A stretch of 8,330 nt of DNA from Alphaproteobacteria bacterium (GCA_003695555.1 RFIU01000311.1:1-8330), one strand, 5' to 3'. Shown: positions 1-8,330, counted from the first letter of the stretch. The notes: generated by a model not told the origin, from the sequence alone. Translations and numbers: made by a program.

Positions 1-255
1 ATCAGTATCGATGCCAAGGGTCGGATCTTCCTGGAGGAAACCGAACTGCCCATCTCCGCTCTTGCCGCCCGGCTGAAGGCGATCGCCGCCAATCGCGATC
101 CGTCGCGCACCGTCGTCTATGTCCGCGGCGACCGCCGGCTGGCCTATGGCCGGGTGGTGCAGGTGATGGCGACGGTGACCTCGGCCGGTTTCGCGAAGGT
201 GGCGCTGGTCGCCGAACGTCCCGGCAAGGGAGCGGCCGCGAAGGACGGGCGATGA
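1..255 (+). CDS. tolR: TolR, C-terminal part (5' end outside window)
   Basis: This is the last 84 codons of a TolR/ExbD-family protein, open from base 1 to the TGA at 253-255. TolR is a single-pass inner-membrane protein that forms the proton-driven motor of the Tol-Pal system with TolQ, and its periplasmic domain may touch peptidoglycan. The visible part is the periplasmic domain. It has the typical ISIDAKGRIFLEE strand, a helix with an LAARLKAIA core, the VYVRGDRRLAYGRVVQVM segment and a closing AGFAKVALVAE strand. The VRGD...YG.VVQVM pattern is a hallmark of TolR/ExbD C-termini. The transmembrane helix with its critical Asp lies upstream of the window. A short basic tail, rich in Ala, Lys and Gly, ends the protein. 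The following tolA, with TolA-type features, favours TolR over ExbD. tolA starts 31 bases downstream, so the two are probably co-transcribed. Confidence 0.93.
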   Translation: MSIDAKGRIFLEETELPISALAARLKAIAANRDPSRTVVYVRGDRRLAYGRVVQVMATVTSAGFAKVALVAERPGKGAAAKDGR

Positions 256-286
256 GGCGCCGGCCCGTGCGGCAACAGGCGACCGG

Positions 287-1183
287 ATGAACGGAATCGC
301 GATGAGCAACGCATTCGCGGCAACGGGGCGCACGGTGCACGCCGACGAGCGGCGCTGGACGCTGGTCGGCGGCGGGCTTTCGCTGGCCGTCCATCTGCTC
401 GTCGCCACTCTGCTGCTGGCGGGACTGCCCTGGAATCTGACGCGCCACCGCCCGGACGAGACGGTGGTGCCGGTCGAGTTCATCGAATTCGCCCCCGCGC
501 CGACGGTCGAACGCCCGAAATCCGAAGTTGTTCGCGAGACGAAGCCGGCGCCGCCTGCGCGTCCGGCGGAAGCGACGATGCCGATCGCCGAACGACCCCA
601 AGCCGGGGCGGTCCCGCCACCGAAGCCAGCCCCCCGGCGCAAGGAAGAACCGGCCGAGAAACCCGGTCCGCGCCTGATCGCGACACCGCGCGCCAAGCCT
701 CGGCCGCCGAGCCGTTTCGACCCGGCCCGCATGGCCGCCCTCATCGACCGGGCGAAGAAGACCGCGCCCGAAAAGCCGGCAAGCGCCGCGCCCGCCGAGG
801 AGCGCAAGGCATCGCAACAGGACGATCGGGCAACCCGCACGGCACTTGCCGACCGGATCGCCAAGGCGAGCCTGCAGGCCGCGCTATCGGCGAAGGTGCA
901 GAGCTGCTGGATTCCGCCGACCGGCGCCAAAGGCGCGGAGACGATGCAGGTGACATTGCGGCTGATGCTGGCCCGCGACGGCCGGGTGATCGGCATGCCA
1001 CGCTTCATCGGCGCCGAGGCGAGCCGGGTGAAGAGCGACCCCTTCTACCGGATCTTCGCAGAAAGCGCCCGCCGGGCGGTGCTGAATTGCGCGCCCTATG
1101 ACGATCTGCCCCCCGCCCTCTACCGGCTCTGGCGCGAAATCGACTTCCGTTTCGATGCCCGACGGATGTATGGCAGCGGCTGA
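287..1183 (+). CDS. tolA: TolA, inner-membrane energy-transducing arm of Tol-Pal
   Basis: A 298-residue TolA/TonB-like protein that links the TolQR motor to TolB-Pal across the periplasm. One transmembrane helix lies at about residues 26-48. It contains S32-x3-H36, matching the SxxxH motif through which TolA and TonB helices contact TolQ/ExbB. Residues ~50-190 form a low-complexity linker rich in Pro, Ala, Lys, Arg and Glu. It includes a FDPARMAALIDRAKK stretch (residues 144-158) of a kind I recall from rhizobial TolA. Residues ~190-298 form the globular C-terminal TolA/TonB domain, with CW at 207-208 and a second Cys at 268 in an NCAPYDDLP segment; the two Cys could form a disulfide. The protein is shorter than enterobacterial TolA (about 420 aa) because the linker is shorter. 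The start is uncertain: ATG 287 is used here, but ATG 302 in the same frame (293 aa) is equally possible, and both have weak Shine-Dalgarno sequences. tolB follows after 11 bases. Confidence 0.92.
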   Translation: MNGIAMSNAFAATGRTVHADERRWTLVGGGLSLAVHLLVATLLLAGLPWNLTRHRPDETVVPVEFIEFAPAPTVERPKSEVVRETKPAPPARPAEATMPIAERPQAGAVPPPKPAPRRKEEPAEKPGPRLIATPRAKPRPPSRFDPARMAALIDRAKKTAPEKPASAAPAEERKASQQDDRATRTALADRIAKASLQAALSAKVQSCWIPPTGAKGAETMQVTLRLMLARDGRVIGMPRFIGAEASRVKSDPFYRIFAESARRAVLNCAPYDDLPPALYRLWREIDFRFDARRMYGSG

Positions 1184-1194
1184 ACCGCAGGACG

Positions 1195-2646
1195 ATGATG
1201 GGAAATGACGCCATCAAGGAACGGGAAAAAGCGATGACAGGACGATCCGCGGGCTCGGGAACCCCATTGAAAAGATGCCGGATGGCCGGGCCCGCCGCCT
1301 TTCTCGCCCTGTGCTTCGCCGCCATGGCGAGCGGCCTCATCGGCATCGCGGGTGGTCTGTTTGCCGTCTCTCCCGCCCATGCCCAACTCAAGGTCGATGT
1401 CACCCAGGGCATGCTGCAGCCGCTGCCGATCGCGGTCCCCCCCTTCATCGCGCGGCGCGACGGCGAGACCGGGGTCGGCGAGCTCGGCGAACTCGGCCGC
1501 CGGATCGCCGATGTCGTCGCCGCCGACCTGCGGCGTTCCGGCCTGTTCCGGCCGCTCGACGAGAAGGCCTTCATCACATTGCCGGTTTCGGTCGATGTCC
1601 GGCCGCGTTTTGCCAATTGGCGGGCGATCGCCGCTCAGGCGCTGGTGGTCGGCGAGATCGACATGCGCCCCGACGGACGCCTGATGGTCGAATTCCGTCT
1701 CTGGGACGTGCCGGTCGAACAGCAGCTCACCGGTCTGCGCTATACTGCGCAGCCGGCCGACTGGCGGCGCATGGCGCACAAGATCGCCGATGACATCTAT
1801 GAACGGTTGACCGGAGAGAAGGGCTATTTCGATACCCGTATCGTCTATATCGCCGAGACCGGCTCGAAGCTCGCCCGTGAGAAACGCCTGGCGATCATGG
1901 ATCAGGACGGCTTCAACCAGATGTACCTGACCGACGGCAAGGATCTGGTACTGACCCCGCGCTTTTCTCCGAACCGGCAGGAGATCACCTATCTTGCCTA
2001 TTACGGCGACAAGCCGCGGGTCTATCTCTATGACCTCGACACCGGCAAGCACGAAGTGCTCGGCGACTTTCCCAACATGACCTTCGCGCCGCGCTTTTCG
2101 CCCGACGGCAAGCGGGTGATCATGAGCCTGGCGGAAGAGGGCAATTCCGACATCTACGAAATGGACCTGCAGACCCGGCGGGTCCGACGCCTGACCAGCC
2201 ATCCGGCGATCGACACATCGCCTTCCTATTCGCCGGACGGACGCTTCATCGTCTTCAATTCCGACCGCGGCGGTTCGCAGCAGCTCTATGTCATGCGCGC
2301 CGACGGTTCGGACGTCCACCGCATCTCCTTCGGCCGGGGCCGCTATGCGACCCCCGTCTGGTCGCCGCGCGGCGATCTCATCGCCTTTACCCGGATCGGC
2401 GAAAAGAAGTTCCGCATCGGCGTCATGAAGCCCGACGGCTCGGGCGAGCGTCTGCTCACCGACGCCTATCAGGACGAGGCGCCGAGCTGGGCGCCGAACG
2501 GCCGGGTGCTGATCTTCTTCCGGCTCGATCCGGCGACCGGCTCGACGAGCCTGTGGACCGTCGATCTGACCGGCTACAATGAACGGCGGGTGCCGACGCC
2601 GACCGATGCTTCCGACCCCGCCTGGTCGCCACTGCTCGATGACTGA
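1195..2646 (+). CDS. tolB: TolB, periplasmic beta-propeller of Tol-Pal
   Basis: TolB is a soluble periplasmic protein that alternates between binding Pal and TolA, releasing Pal from or handing it to peptidoglycan. A long signal sequence has basic residues at 26-29, a hydrophobic core at ~33-58 and a probable cleavage after SPAHA (A63|Q64). The mature N-terminus, QLKVDVTQGMLQPLPIAVPPF in outline, is the TolB-box region. An alpha/beta N-terminal domain runs to about residue 200. WD40-like PD40 propeller repeats follow at roughly residues 253, 297, 341, 387, 429 and 475, each with an F/W/Y-SP(D/N)G-type turn. The end, DPAWSPLLDD, is typical of the family. Three in-frame starts compete: ATG 1195; ATG 1198, which has AGGA five bases upstream and is the best spaced; and ATG 1234, preceded by GGGAA. 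All three keep the signal peptide. The mature protein, about 420 aa, is of normal length. Confidence 0.96.
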   Translation: MMGNDAIKEREKAMTGRSAGSGTPLKRCRMAGPAAFLALCFAAMASGLIGIAGGLFAVSPAHAQLKVDVTQGMLQPLPIAVPPFIARRDGETGVGELGELGRRIADVVAADLRRSGLFRPLDEKAFITLPVSVDVRPRFANWRAIAAQALVVGEIDMRPDGRLMVEFRLWDVPVEQQLTGLRYTAQPADWRRMAHKIADDIYERLTGEKGYFDTRIVYIAETGSKLAREKRLAIMDQDGFNQMYLTDGKDLVLTPRFSPNRQEITYLAYYGDKPRVYLYDLDTGKHEVLGDFPNMTFAPRFSPDGKRVIMSLAEEGNSDIYEMDLQTRRVRRLTSHPAIDTSPSYSPDGRFIVFNSDRGGSQQLYVMRADGSDVHRISFGRGRYATPVWSPRGDLIAFTRIGEKKFRIGVMKPDGSGERLLTDAYQDEAPSWAPNGRVLIFFRLDPATGSTSLWTVDLTGYNERRVPTPTDASDPAWSPLLDD

Positions 2647-2722
2647 ATGACCGGCGGTGGCCGGCGGGCGCCGGACCGAACGGACGCGACCATCCACCAC
2701 CATCCGCTCTCCGGCACCGTGC

Positions 2723-2751
2723 TTGATCGCGCGCGGCGGGCTCTTTATAGT
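2723..2751 (+). promoter_or_regulatory. Predicted housekeeping sigma-70 promoter for pal
   Basis: The 209-base gap between tolB and pal contains TTGATC (2723-2728) and TATAGT (2746-2751), separated by exactly 17 bases. Against the TTGACA/TATAAT consensus the -35 matches 4 of 6 (TTGA intact) and the -10 matches 5 of 6. The match stands out in this very GC-rich background. Transcription would begin near 2758 and leave a leader of about 98 bases before the pal ATG. This is inference from sequence alone. It would let pal, cpoB and possibly tilS be expressed apart from tolQRAB, a known arrangement in other bacteria where pal has its own promoter. Nothing else convincing was found in the gap. Confidence 0.65.
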
Positions 2752-2855
2752 CGCGCAGGGCGGTGTCAAGGGAGGCGAGGACGGCCTTCCAGCATCGTCC
2801 ATGCACCGTCCGCACGATCCGTCGAGACGATCAGCAAGGGGAGTTCACGCGTCCC

Positions 2856-3443
2856 ATGACCGCCACCCGTTTCCGCCTGTTCCCGATCGCGATTCTTTTC
2901 GCCACGCTTCTGCTCGCCGCCTGCGCCGGCAGAAACGGACAGCCCGGCACCGAAGCCGCGCCGAGCGCGCCGCAGGAAACCGGCGCGAGCACCGGTGAGA
3001 GCGCCGCACCGACGCACGCACCGGCCGTTCCCGGTGGCGATGTCGGGCGCGAACAGCTTTCCGACCCCTATGGTCCCCCGACCGAAGCGGCGCTGATCGC
3101 CTTTGCGGGGGACCGCGTCTATTTCGCCTTCGACAGCGCCGAGCTGTCGCCGGAGGCGCGCGCGACGCTCGAAAAGCAGGCGGACTGGCTGCGCCACCAC
3201 CCCGAGGTTCGCGTCGTCATCGAGGGCCACGCCGATGAACGCGGCACGCGCGAATACAATCTGGCGCTCGGCGAGCGGCGCGCCAATGCGGTGAAGAACT
3301 ATCTCATCGCGCTCGGCATCTCGCCGGACAGGCTGAAGACGATTTCCTATGGCAAGGAACGACCCGCCGTGCTCGGGACCGGCGAGGAAGTCTGGCGCCT
3401 CAACCGCCGCGCCGTCCTGCGGATTCGCGAAGCCGGCGTCTGA
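2856..3443 (+). CDS. pal: Pal, peptidoglycan-associated outer-membrane lipoprotein
   Basis: A 195-residue OmpA-family lipoprotein that anchors the outer membrane to peptidoglycan and is recycled to the division site by TolB/TolA. The signal peptide ends in a lipobox L20-A21-A22-C23, so Cys23 would be lipidated. Residues ~24-80 form an Ala/Pro/Gly-rich tether. The OmpA-C domain starts at V88-Y89-FAFDSAEL and includes EGHADERGT (123-131), NLALGERRA (135-143) and NRR (183-185). The Asp127 and Arg positions in these motifs match the family's diaminopimelate-binding residues. The frame stays open upstream to GTG 2763, but ATG 2856 is chosen because it puts a proper lipoprotein signal at the N-terminus. 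It is preceded by AAGGGGAG at 2836-2843, with a rather long 12-base spacing. The GTG start would add 31 polar residues ahead of the signal and lies almost on the predicted transcription start. Confidence 0.97.
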   Translation: MTATRFRLFPIAILFATLLLAACAGRNGQPGTEAAPSAPQETGASTGESAAPTHAPAVPGGDVGREQLSDPYGPPTEAALIAFAGDRVYFAFDSAELSPEARATLEKQADWLRHHPEVRVVIEGHADERGTREYNLALGERRANAVKNYLIALGISPDRLKTISYGKERPAVLGTGEEVWRLNRRAVLRIREAGV

Positions 3444-3479
3444 CAGGGCTGCGGGAGCGACGGGAACGCCTTGATTCGC

Positions 3480-3503
3480 GCCGGTGAGCATGGGTTCACC
3501 GGC
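3480..3503 (+). repeat. Inverted repeat (hairpin) just upstream of the cpoB ribosome-binding site
   Basis: GCCGGTGA (3480-3487) is perfectly complementary to TCACCGGC (3496-3503). In RNA the stem extends by one G-U and one C-G pair to ten pairs closing an ATGG tetraloop. It lies in the 77-base gap between pal and cpoB, and the AAGGGA Shine-Dalgarno sequence of cpoB begins at the very next base (3504). There is no T-run after it, so an intrinsic terminator is unlikely. It could protect the 3' end of pal mRNA, tune cpoB translation, or be an operator. The function is not known. Confidence 0.6.
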
Positions 3504-3520
3504 AAGGGACGGAATACGCG

Positions 3521-4579
3521 ATGAAAACGATGTCGAACGGATCGCAGGGCGCGCGCACAAACCCGGTCGATTCCGGCGCAAGCCGGTGGCGTGACCGCCT
3601 GCGGCTGGCCGGCGTTCCGGTTCTGCTGGTGCTCGTGCTGCTGGCCGCAGCGATGATCCCCGAGCGTGCCTTCGCAGCGCCTTCGCGCGCCGAGCTGGCG
3701 CAGCAGCTGAACGAACTGAAGAGCGAGCTCGCCACCCTCTCGCAGGAAATGAAGGATCTCAAGGCGCGTCTCGACATGCCGGAAGGCGCGACCGATCTGC
3801 TGCGGCGGATGGTGGTCCGGGTGGATTCCATCGAACATTCTCTCGCCGTTCTCACCGGCAGGATCGAGGAGCTCGACCATCGTCAGCGCGAAACCGCTGC
3901 GCGGCTCGAGAAATTCGCCGCTGACACCCGCGCGCGTCTTTCCGCGCTCGAGCTTTCCCGTCCGCCGACCGCTACCGGCACGACCGCAGGCGATAGCGCG
4001 GCGACAGCGGTGAAGGACGCGGCCGACCAGATGCACGCACCACCCCCCGCAGCGATCTCGATCGGCGCGAAGCCGCCGGCCGGCGGCAAGGAAACGAGCC
4101 CCCCCTTATCAGCGGGATCGGCGGCCCAACCCGAAGGATCGGTGCCGACACCGGCCGCGGGGACGCCGGCGACGACGGCACCGGCAAGCGTCGGTGATCC
4201 GAAGACGGCCTATGACGCCGCCTTCGCCCTGCTGCGTCAAGGCCGTTTCGGTGAGGCCGAAACCGCCTTCGCCGACTTCCTTGCCCGCTTTCCCGACCAT
4301 CCGCTGGCCGCCAACGCGCAATACTGGCTTGGCGAGACCTTCTATGTCCGCAAGGACTATGCCCGCGCGGCGGAAGCCTTTCTCAAGGGCTATGAAGAGC
4401 ACCGCGACCGCCCGAAAGCCGCCGACAGTCTGCTGAAGCTCGGCATGAGCCTCGGCGCCCTCGGCAAGCGCGAGGAGGCGTGCGCGACCTTCGACGAACT
4501 GGAACGCGGCTTCGAGGATCTCGATCCCCGCATCCGGCAGCGGCTGAAGGCCGAACGCGCTCGCTTTTCCTGTCGATGA
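3521..4579 (+). CDS. cpoB: CpoB/YbgF, periplasmic coiled-coil TPR protein of the Tol-Pal system
   Basis: A 352-residue exported protein that coordinates outer-membrane constriction with peptidoglycan synthesis at the division septum; in E. coli it binds TolA and the PBP1B machinery. A long signal peptide has a polar n-region with R22-R28, a hydrophobic core at ~31-46 and probable cleavage after ERAFA (A52|A53). Residues ~54-147 are heptad-like, with repeated L/E/K/R spacing that suggests the oligomerising coiled coil. Residues ~148-225 are a Pro/Ala/Thr/Gly-rich linker. Residues 226-350 hold tandem TPR-like units with the family signature DPKTAYDAAFALLRQGRF, then FPDHPLAANAQYWLGETFY, then KAADSLLKLGMSLGALGK. 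The start is ATG 3521, with AAGGGA at 3504-3509 and GGAA at 3511-3514. A later Met (residue 4) is also possible. The stop codon overlaps the tilS start (ATGA), implying translational coupling. Confidence 0.93.
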   Translation: MKTMSNGSQGARTNPVDSGASRWRDRLRLAGVPVLLVLVLLAAAMIPERAFAAPSRAELAQQLNELKSELATLSQEMKDLKARLDMPEGATDLLRRMVVRVDSIEHSLAVLTGRIEELDHRQRETAARLEKFAADTRARLSALELSRPPTATGTTAGDSAATAVKDAADQMHAPPPAAISIGAKPPAGGKETSPPLSAGSAAQPEGSVPTPAAGTPATTAPASVGDPKTAYDAAFALLRQGRFGEAETAFADFLARFPDHPLAANAQYWLGETFYVRKDYARAAEAFLKGYEEHRDRPKAADSLLKLGMSLGALGKREEACATFDELERGFEDLDPRIRQRLKAERARFSCR

Positions 4580-6020
4580 CGGTGCCGCCGATCTCGGCGG
4601 ACGAGTTCGCCTCCGCGATGGCGGCCCTCGGCCTTGCCCCCCACGACGGTCCCTTTGCGGTGGCCGTATCGGGCGGGGCGGACAGCCTCGCGCTGACCCT
4701 GCTGGCGGCAGATTATGCGAAGATCCGGGCTTTTACCGTTGATCACCGCCTGCGTCCCGGCTCACGCGAAGAGGCGCGCGCCGTCCATGCCATGCTGACG
4801 GCGCGCGGCATCGCACACGATATCCTCGTCCCGGAAGGCGAGGCAGCACGGCGCAATGTCGAGGCCGAGGCGCGGCTCGCACGCTATCGGCTGCTCGAAG
4901 CGGCATGCGCCGATGCCGGCATCCGGCATCTGCTGCTCGCCCATCACCGCGAGGATCAGGCCGAAACCCTCCTTCTGCGGCTTGCCCGCGGTTCCGGGCT
5001 AGAAGGACTTGCGGCGATGCGGCCGAGCGCGCCGCCGCTCGTCGACCCGCTCGGCCCTTGGCGTCACCGCCCGCTGCTGGACCTTCCCCGCGCCCGTCTG
5101 CGCGAAACGGTGGACGAGGCCGGCCTGGTGCCGATCGAAGATCCGAGCAATGCCGATCCGCGGCACCTGCGCAACCGAATCCGCCGGATGCTGGCGGAGG
5201 GGATCCTGCCCGGCCTGACGCCCGCCCGGCTGGCGGCGACCGCCGCCCATCTGCGCCGCGCGCAGCAAGCGCTCGACATTGAGATCGACAAGCTGCTCAC
5301 CACGTCCGTCACGATCCATCCGAGCGGCCATGCGACGATCCGTCGCGCGCCCTTTCTCGACGTGCCGGGGGAGATTGCGCTGCGCGCCCTCTCTCGGCTG
5401 CTGGCGCATCTCTCGGACCGCCCCTTCGGGCCTCGCATGGCGGCACTCGAACGCCTTTGGTCGTCGTTGAGGCGGAAGGATTTTCGCGGCGCGACGCTTG
5501 CCGGCTGCCGGATCCTTCCTGCCGGCGGCGGGCATTGGCTGCTGGCCCGCGAGGCGGCGGCGATGGAGCCACCGTGCGATCTGCCCGTCGAGCGGCGGGT
5601 GCGCTGGGACGGCCGCTTCGAGGTGCGGCTCGATCGCAGCGCTGGGGCGGGCTGGACGGCAGGGCCGCTCGCACCGCTTTCCTGGCGTGAGATCCGGGCG
5701 CGATTCGCGCCTTCGGTGGTTCAGGATCTGCGCCTTCTTCACGGCGTTGTTCGACCGACGATCGCGGCACTGCGCGACGGCTTGGGAAGACTGCGCGCCA
5801 TTGCCGGAATCGCAGGCGCGGCGGACGATCCGGCAATTGCCGAGTTCGTCTTTCGCCCCCATCCCCCCTTGCTTCGCGCCGATGATTGCCTATCTGCTTG
5901 TCAAAGTCGCTTATCAAATGACCCCCGACGGTCTAGGATGAACAGGAAGCGATCCGCCCCCGCACCGAGAGGAGCGTGCGAGAAGGGGCGGAGCGCCCGG
6001 ACAACGAGGATTCCGTCAGC

Positions 6021-6024
<4 letters not shown>
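4576..6024 (+). CDS. tilS: TilS, tRNA(Ile)-lysidine synthetase
   Basis: This cytoplasmic enzyme uses ATP to attach lysine to C34 of tRNA-Ile(CAU), converting it to read AUA instead of AUG. The N-terminal PP-loop ATPase domain shows SGGADS at residues 32-37, VDHRLRP at 55-61 and LAHHREDQAETLLLRL around 121-136. A DPSNxD motif at 189-194 is followed by an Arg-rich HLRNRIRRML segment, both standard for TilS. The length is 482 aa. ATG 4576 overlaps the cpoB TGA as ATGA; the frame stays open 32 codons upstream within cpoB, but that extension has no family-like sequence. From about residue 440 the product becomes a basic, Ser/Arg/Pro-rich tail that I cannot match to TilS. That stretch also holds the predicted ftsH promoter and leader. 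The TGA at 6022-6024 overlaps the ftsH GTG. Confidence 0.93.
5868..5898 (+). promoter_or_regulatory. Predicted heat-shock (RpoH/sigma-32) promoter for ftsH
   Basis: CTTG (5868-5871), 17 bases, then CCTATCTGCT (5889-5898). The alphaproteobacterial heat-shock consensus, as I recall it, is CTTG-N17/18-CYTATNTNNG. All four -35 bases, the spacing, and every -10 position except the last G agree. A run of six C bases ending at 5868 also resembles the C-rich lead-in to CTTGAA in E. coli sigma-32 promoters. Initiation near 5905 would give a leader of about 115 bases before ftsH. ftsH is a classical heat-shock gene and its product degrades sigma-32 in E. coli, so the context fits. The site lies within the tilS reading frame. 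This is a prediction only. Confidence 0.6.
5953..5992 (+). promoter_or_regulatory. GC-rich leader hairpin with a Shine-Dalgarno-like loop, upstream of ftsH
   Basis: TCCGCCCC (5953-5960) pairs with GGGGCGGA (5985-5992), and the adjoining CGCAC (5961-5965) pairs with GTGCG (5976-5980). That makes 13 Watson-Crick pairs interrupted only by an AGAA bulge (5981-5984). The 10-base loop (5966-5975) contains GAGAGGAG, a near-ideal Shine-Dalgarno sequence that is too far from GTG 6021 to serve it directly. A smaller hairpin, GGGCG (5986-5990) with CGCCC (5994-5998), uses the same bases, so the two folds exclude each other. The hairpin lies between the predicted heat-shock promoter and the ftsH start. 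No T-run follows, so it is not a standard terminator. Any role in translation control or mRNA stability is inferred. Confidence 0.5.
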
Positions 6025-7952
<1,928 letters not shown>

Positions 7953-8002
7953 TCGCAGCGCCCCCAGTCTCGCGCGCAGGGCCGGCCGCAAGGGGAGAGG
8001 CG

Positions 8003-8330
8003 ATGCCTGACGATCCTCGCCTGCCCGATCGGATCCCCGATGATGCCGACTGGCTGGTGGTGCCGCGCACGTTTCCCGTTCCACCGTCTAAGGACGGGAT
8101 GGCCGGCGAAGAAGGCGGGGCCGGCGACCCGCTTGTCCTGGCCGACCGTCTCGATCTGGTGCTGCGGTCCGCAAACCGGCGGCTGGCCGCGCTTTCCATC
8201 GCGAGTTCGGATATCGATGCCTTCATCGCCGGTCTGCCCGATCGGCCGGCGCGGCGATTACGGGCGGCCCTTGCCAGATTCGCGATGGCGTCACGCGTAC
8301 TGGTGCTGGCCGACGGCCGACAGCTGGATC
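8003..8330 (+). CDS. Unrecognised protein, N-terminal part (3' end outside window)
   Basis: An open frame of 109 codons runs off the window without a stop. ATG 8003 is preceded by an excellent ribosome-binding site, AAGGGGAG at 7990-7997 with 5-base spacing, 50 bases after the ftsH stop. It is therefore probably the next gene of the operon. The first ~45 residues are polar and Asp/Pro/Gly-rich, beginning MPDDPRLPDRIPDDADW. The remainder looks helical, with DPLVLADRLDLVLRSANRRL and a basic segment PARRLRAALARFAMASRVLVLADG. There is no signal peptide and no transmembrane segment in the visible part, and I recognise no family motif. The sequence lacks the FGTDGIRG-type start of GlmM, which often follows ftsH in this group. 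Codon use (strong G/C at third positions) resembles the neighbours, so it is probably a real vertically inherited gene of unknown function. Confidence 0.7.
   Translation, partial: MPDDPRLPDRIPDDADWLVVPRTFPVPPSKDGMAGEEGGAGDPLVLADRLDLVLRSANRRLAALSIASSDIDAFIAGLPDRPARRLRAALARFAMASRVLVLADGRQLD

Noticed and set aside
2651..2674. GC-rich inverted repeat just after tolB (CCGGCG with CGCCGG) as a terminator.
   Set aside because: The arms are short, pair in several alternative ways as expected of CCGG-rich sequence, and no T-run follows.
1120..2802. A 560-codon open frame on the minus strand opposite tolB.
   Set aside because: Same artefact: it mirrors tolB, has no recognisable motif, and would place a long gene antisense to a conserved operon with no credible RBS or promoter that I could see.
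2779..2811. GGACGG/CCGTCC inverted repeat in the pal leader as a regulatory hairpin.
   Set aside because: Only six pairs with a 21-base loop, which is likely by chance in this composition.
2763..2855. GTG 2763 as an upstream start for pal, adding 31 residues.
   Set aside because: It would bury the lipoprotein signal behind a polar extension and lies almost at the predicted transcription start; ATG 2856 gives a normal lipoprotein N-terminus.
5911..5939. A second, housekeeping-type promoter TTATCA-N17-TAGGAT before ftsH.
   Set aside because: Each hexamer matches consensus at only 4 of 6 positions. The spacing is right and the area is locally A/T-richer, but the overlapping heat-shock motif is the much better match, so I do not list it as a feature.
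7980..7987. GGCCGGCC palindrome between ftsH and the next gene as a terminator or operator.
   Set aside because: It is only 8 bases, has no loop or T-run, and is a common chance palindrome in DNA of this composition.

Overview
The window is a GC-rich (roughly two-thirds G+C by eye), densely packed, single-strand block from what looks like an alphaproteobacterial chromosome, most likely of the Hyphomicrobiales (Rhizobiales) type. Three things point there: the gene order tolR-tolA-tolB-pal-cpoB-tilS-ftsH, the HEGGH form of the FtsH zinc motif, and the short TolA with a TonB-like C-terminal domain. The order placement is inferred from remembered gene order and was not searched.

Bases 1-4579 hold the Tol-Pal cell-envelope module: the 3' end of tolR (inner-membrane proton-channel partner), tolA (inner-membrane/periplasmic arm), tolB (periplasmic beta-propeller), pal (outer-membrane lipoprotein that binds peptidoglycan) and cpoB/ybgF (periplasmic coiled-coil/TPR protein). 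Together they carry proton-motive force from the inner membrane to the outer membrane, for envelope constriction during division and for outer-membrane integrity. tolR, tolA and tolB are tightly spaced. A 209-base gap before pal carries a convincing housekeeping promoter (TTGATC-N17-TATAGT), so pal and the genes after it can probably be transcribed independently of tolB. A perfect 8-bp inverted repeat, extendable to 10 pairs, sits directly in front of the cpoB ribosome-binding site.

Bases 4576-7952 hold tilS (tRNA-Ile lysidine synthetase) and ftsH (membrane AAA+ zinc protease). They are chained by stop/start overlaps: cpoB to tilS through ATGA, and tilS to ftsH through GTGA. Inside the 3' end of tilS there is a near-perfect match to the alphaproteobacterial heat-shock (RpoH) promoter consensus. 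It is followed by a strong GC-rich leader hairpin whose loop carries a Shine-Dalgarno-like sequence, with a second, mutually exclusive hairpin just after it. These suggest separate heat-shock control of ftsH within the operon.

Bases 8003-8330 are the start of an unrecognised gene with an excellent ribosome-binding site that runs off the window. It is not glmM or folP, the usual followers of ftsH. Apart from this gene the coding content is ordinary core genome. I see no mobile element, CRISPR array, RNA gene or novel multi-gene system. The points worth checking are regulatory: the promoters, the hairpins and the odd TilS tail.
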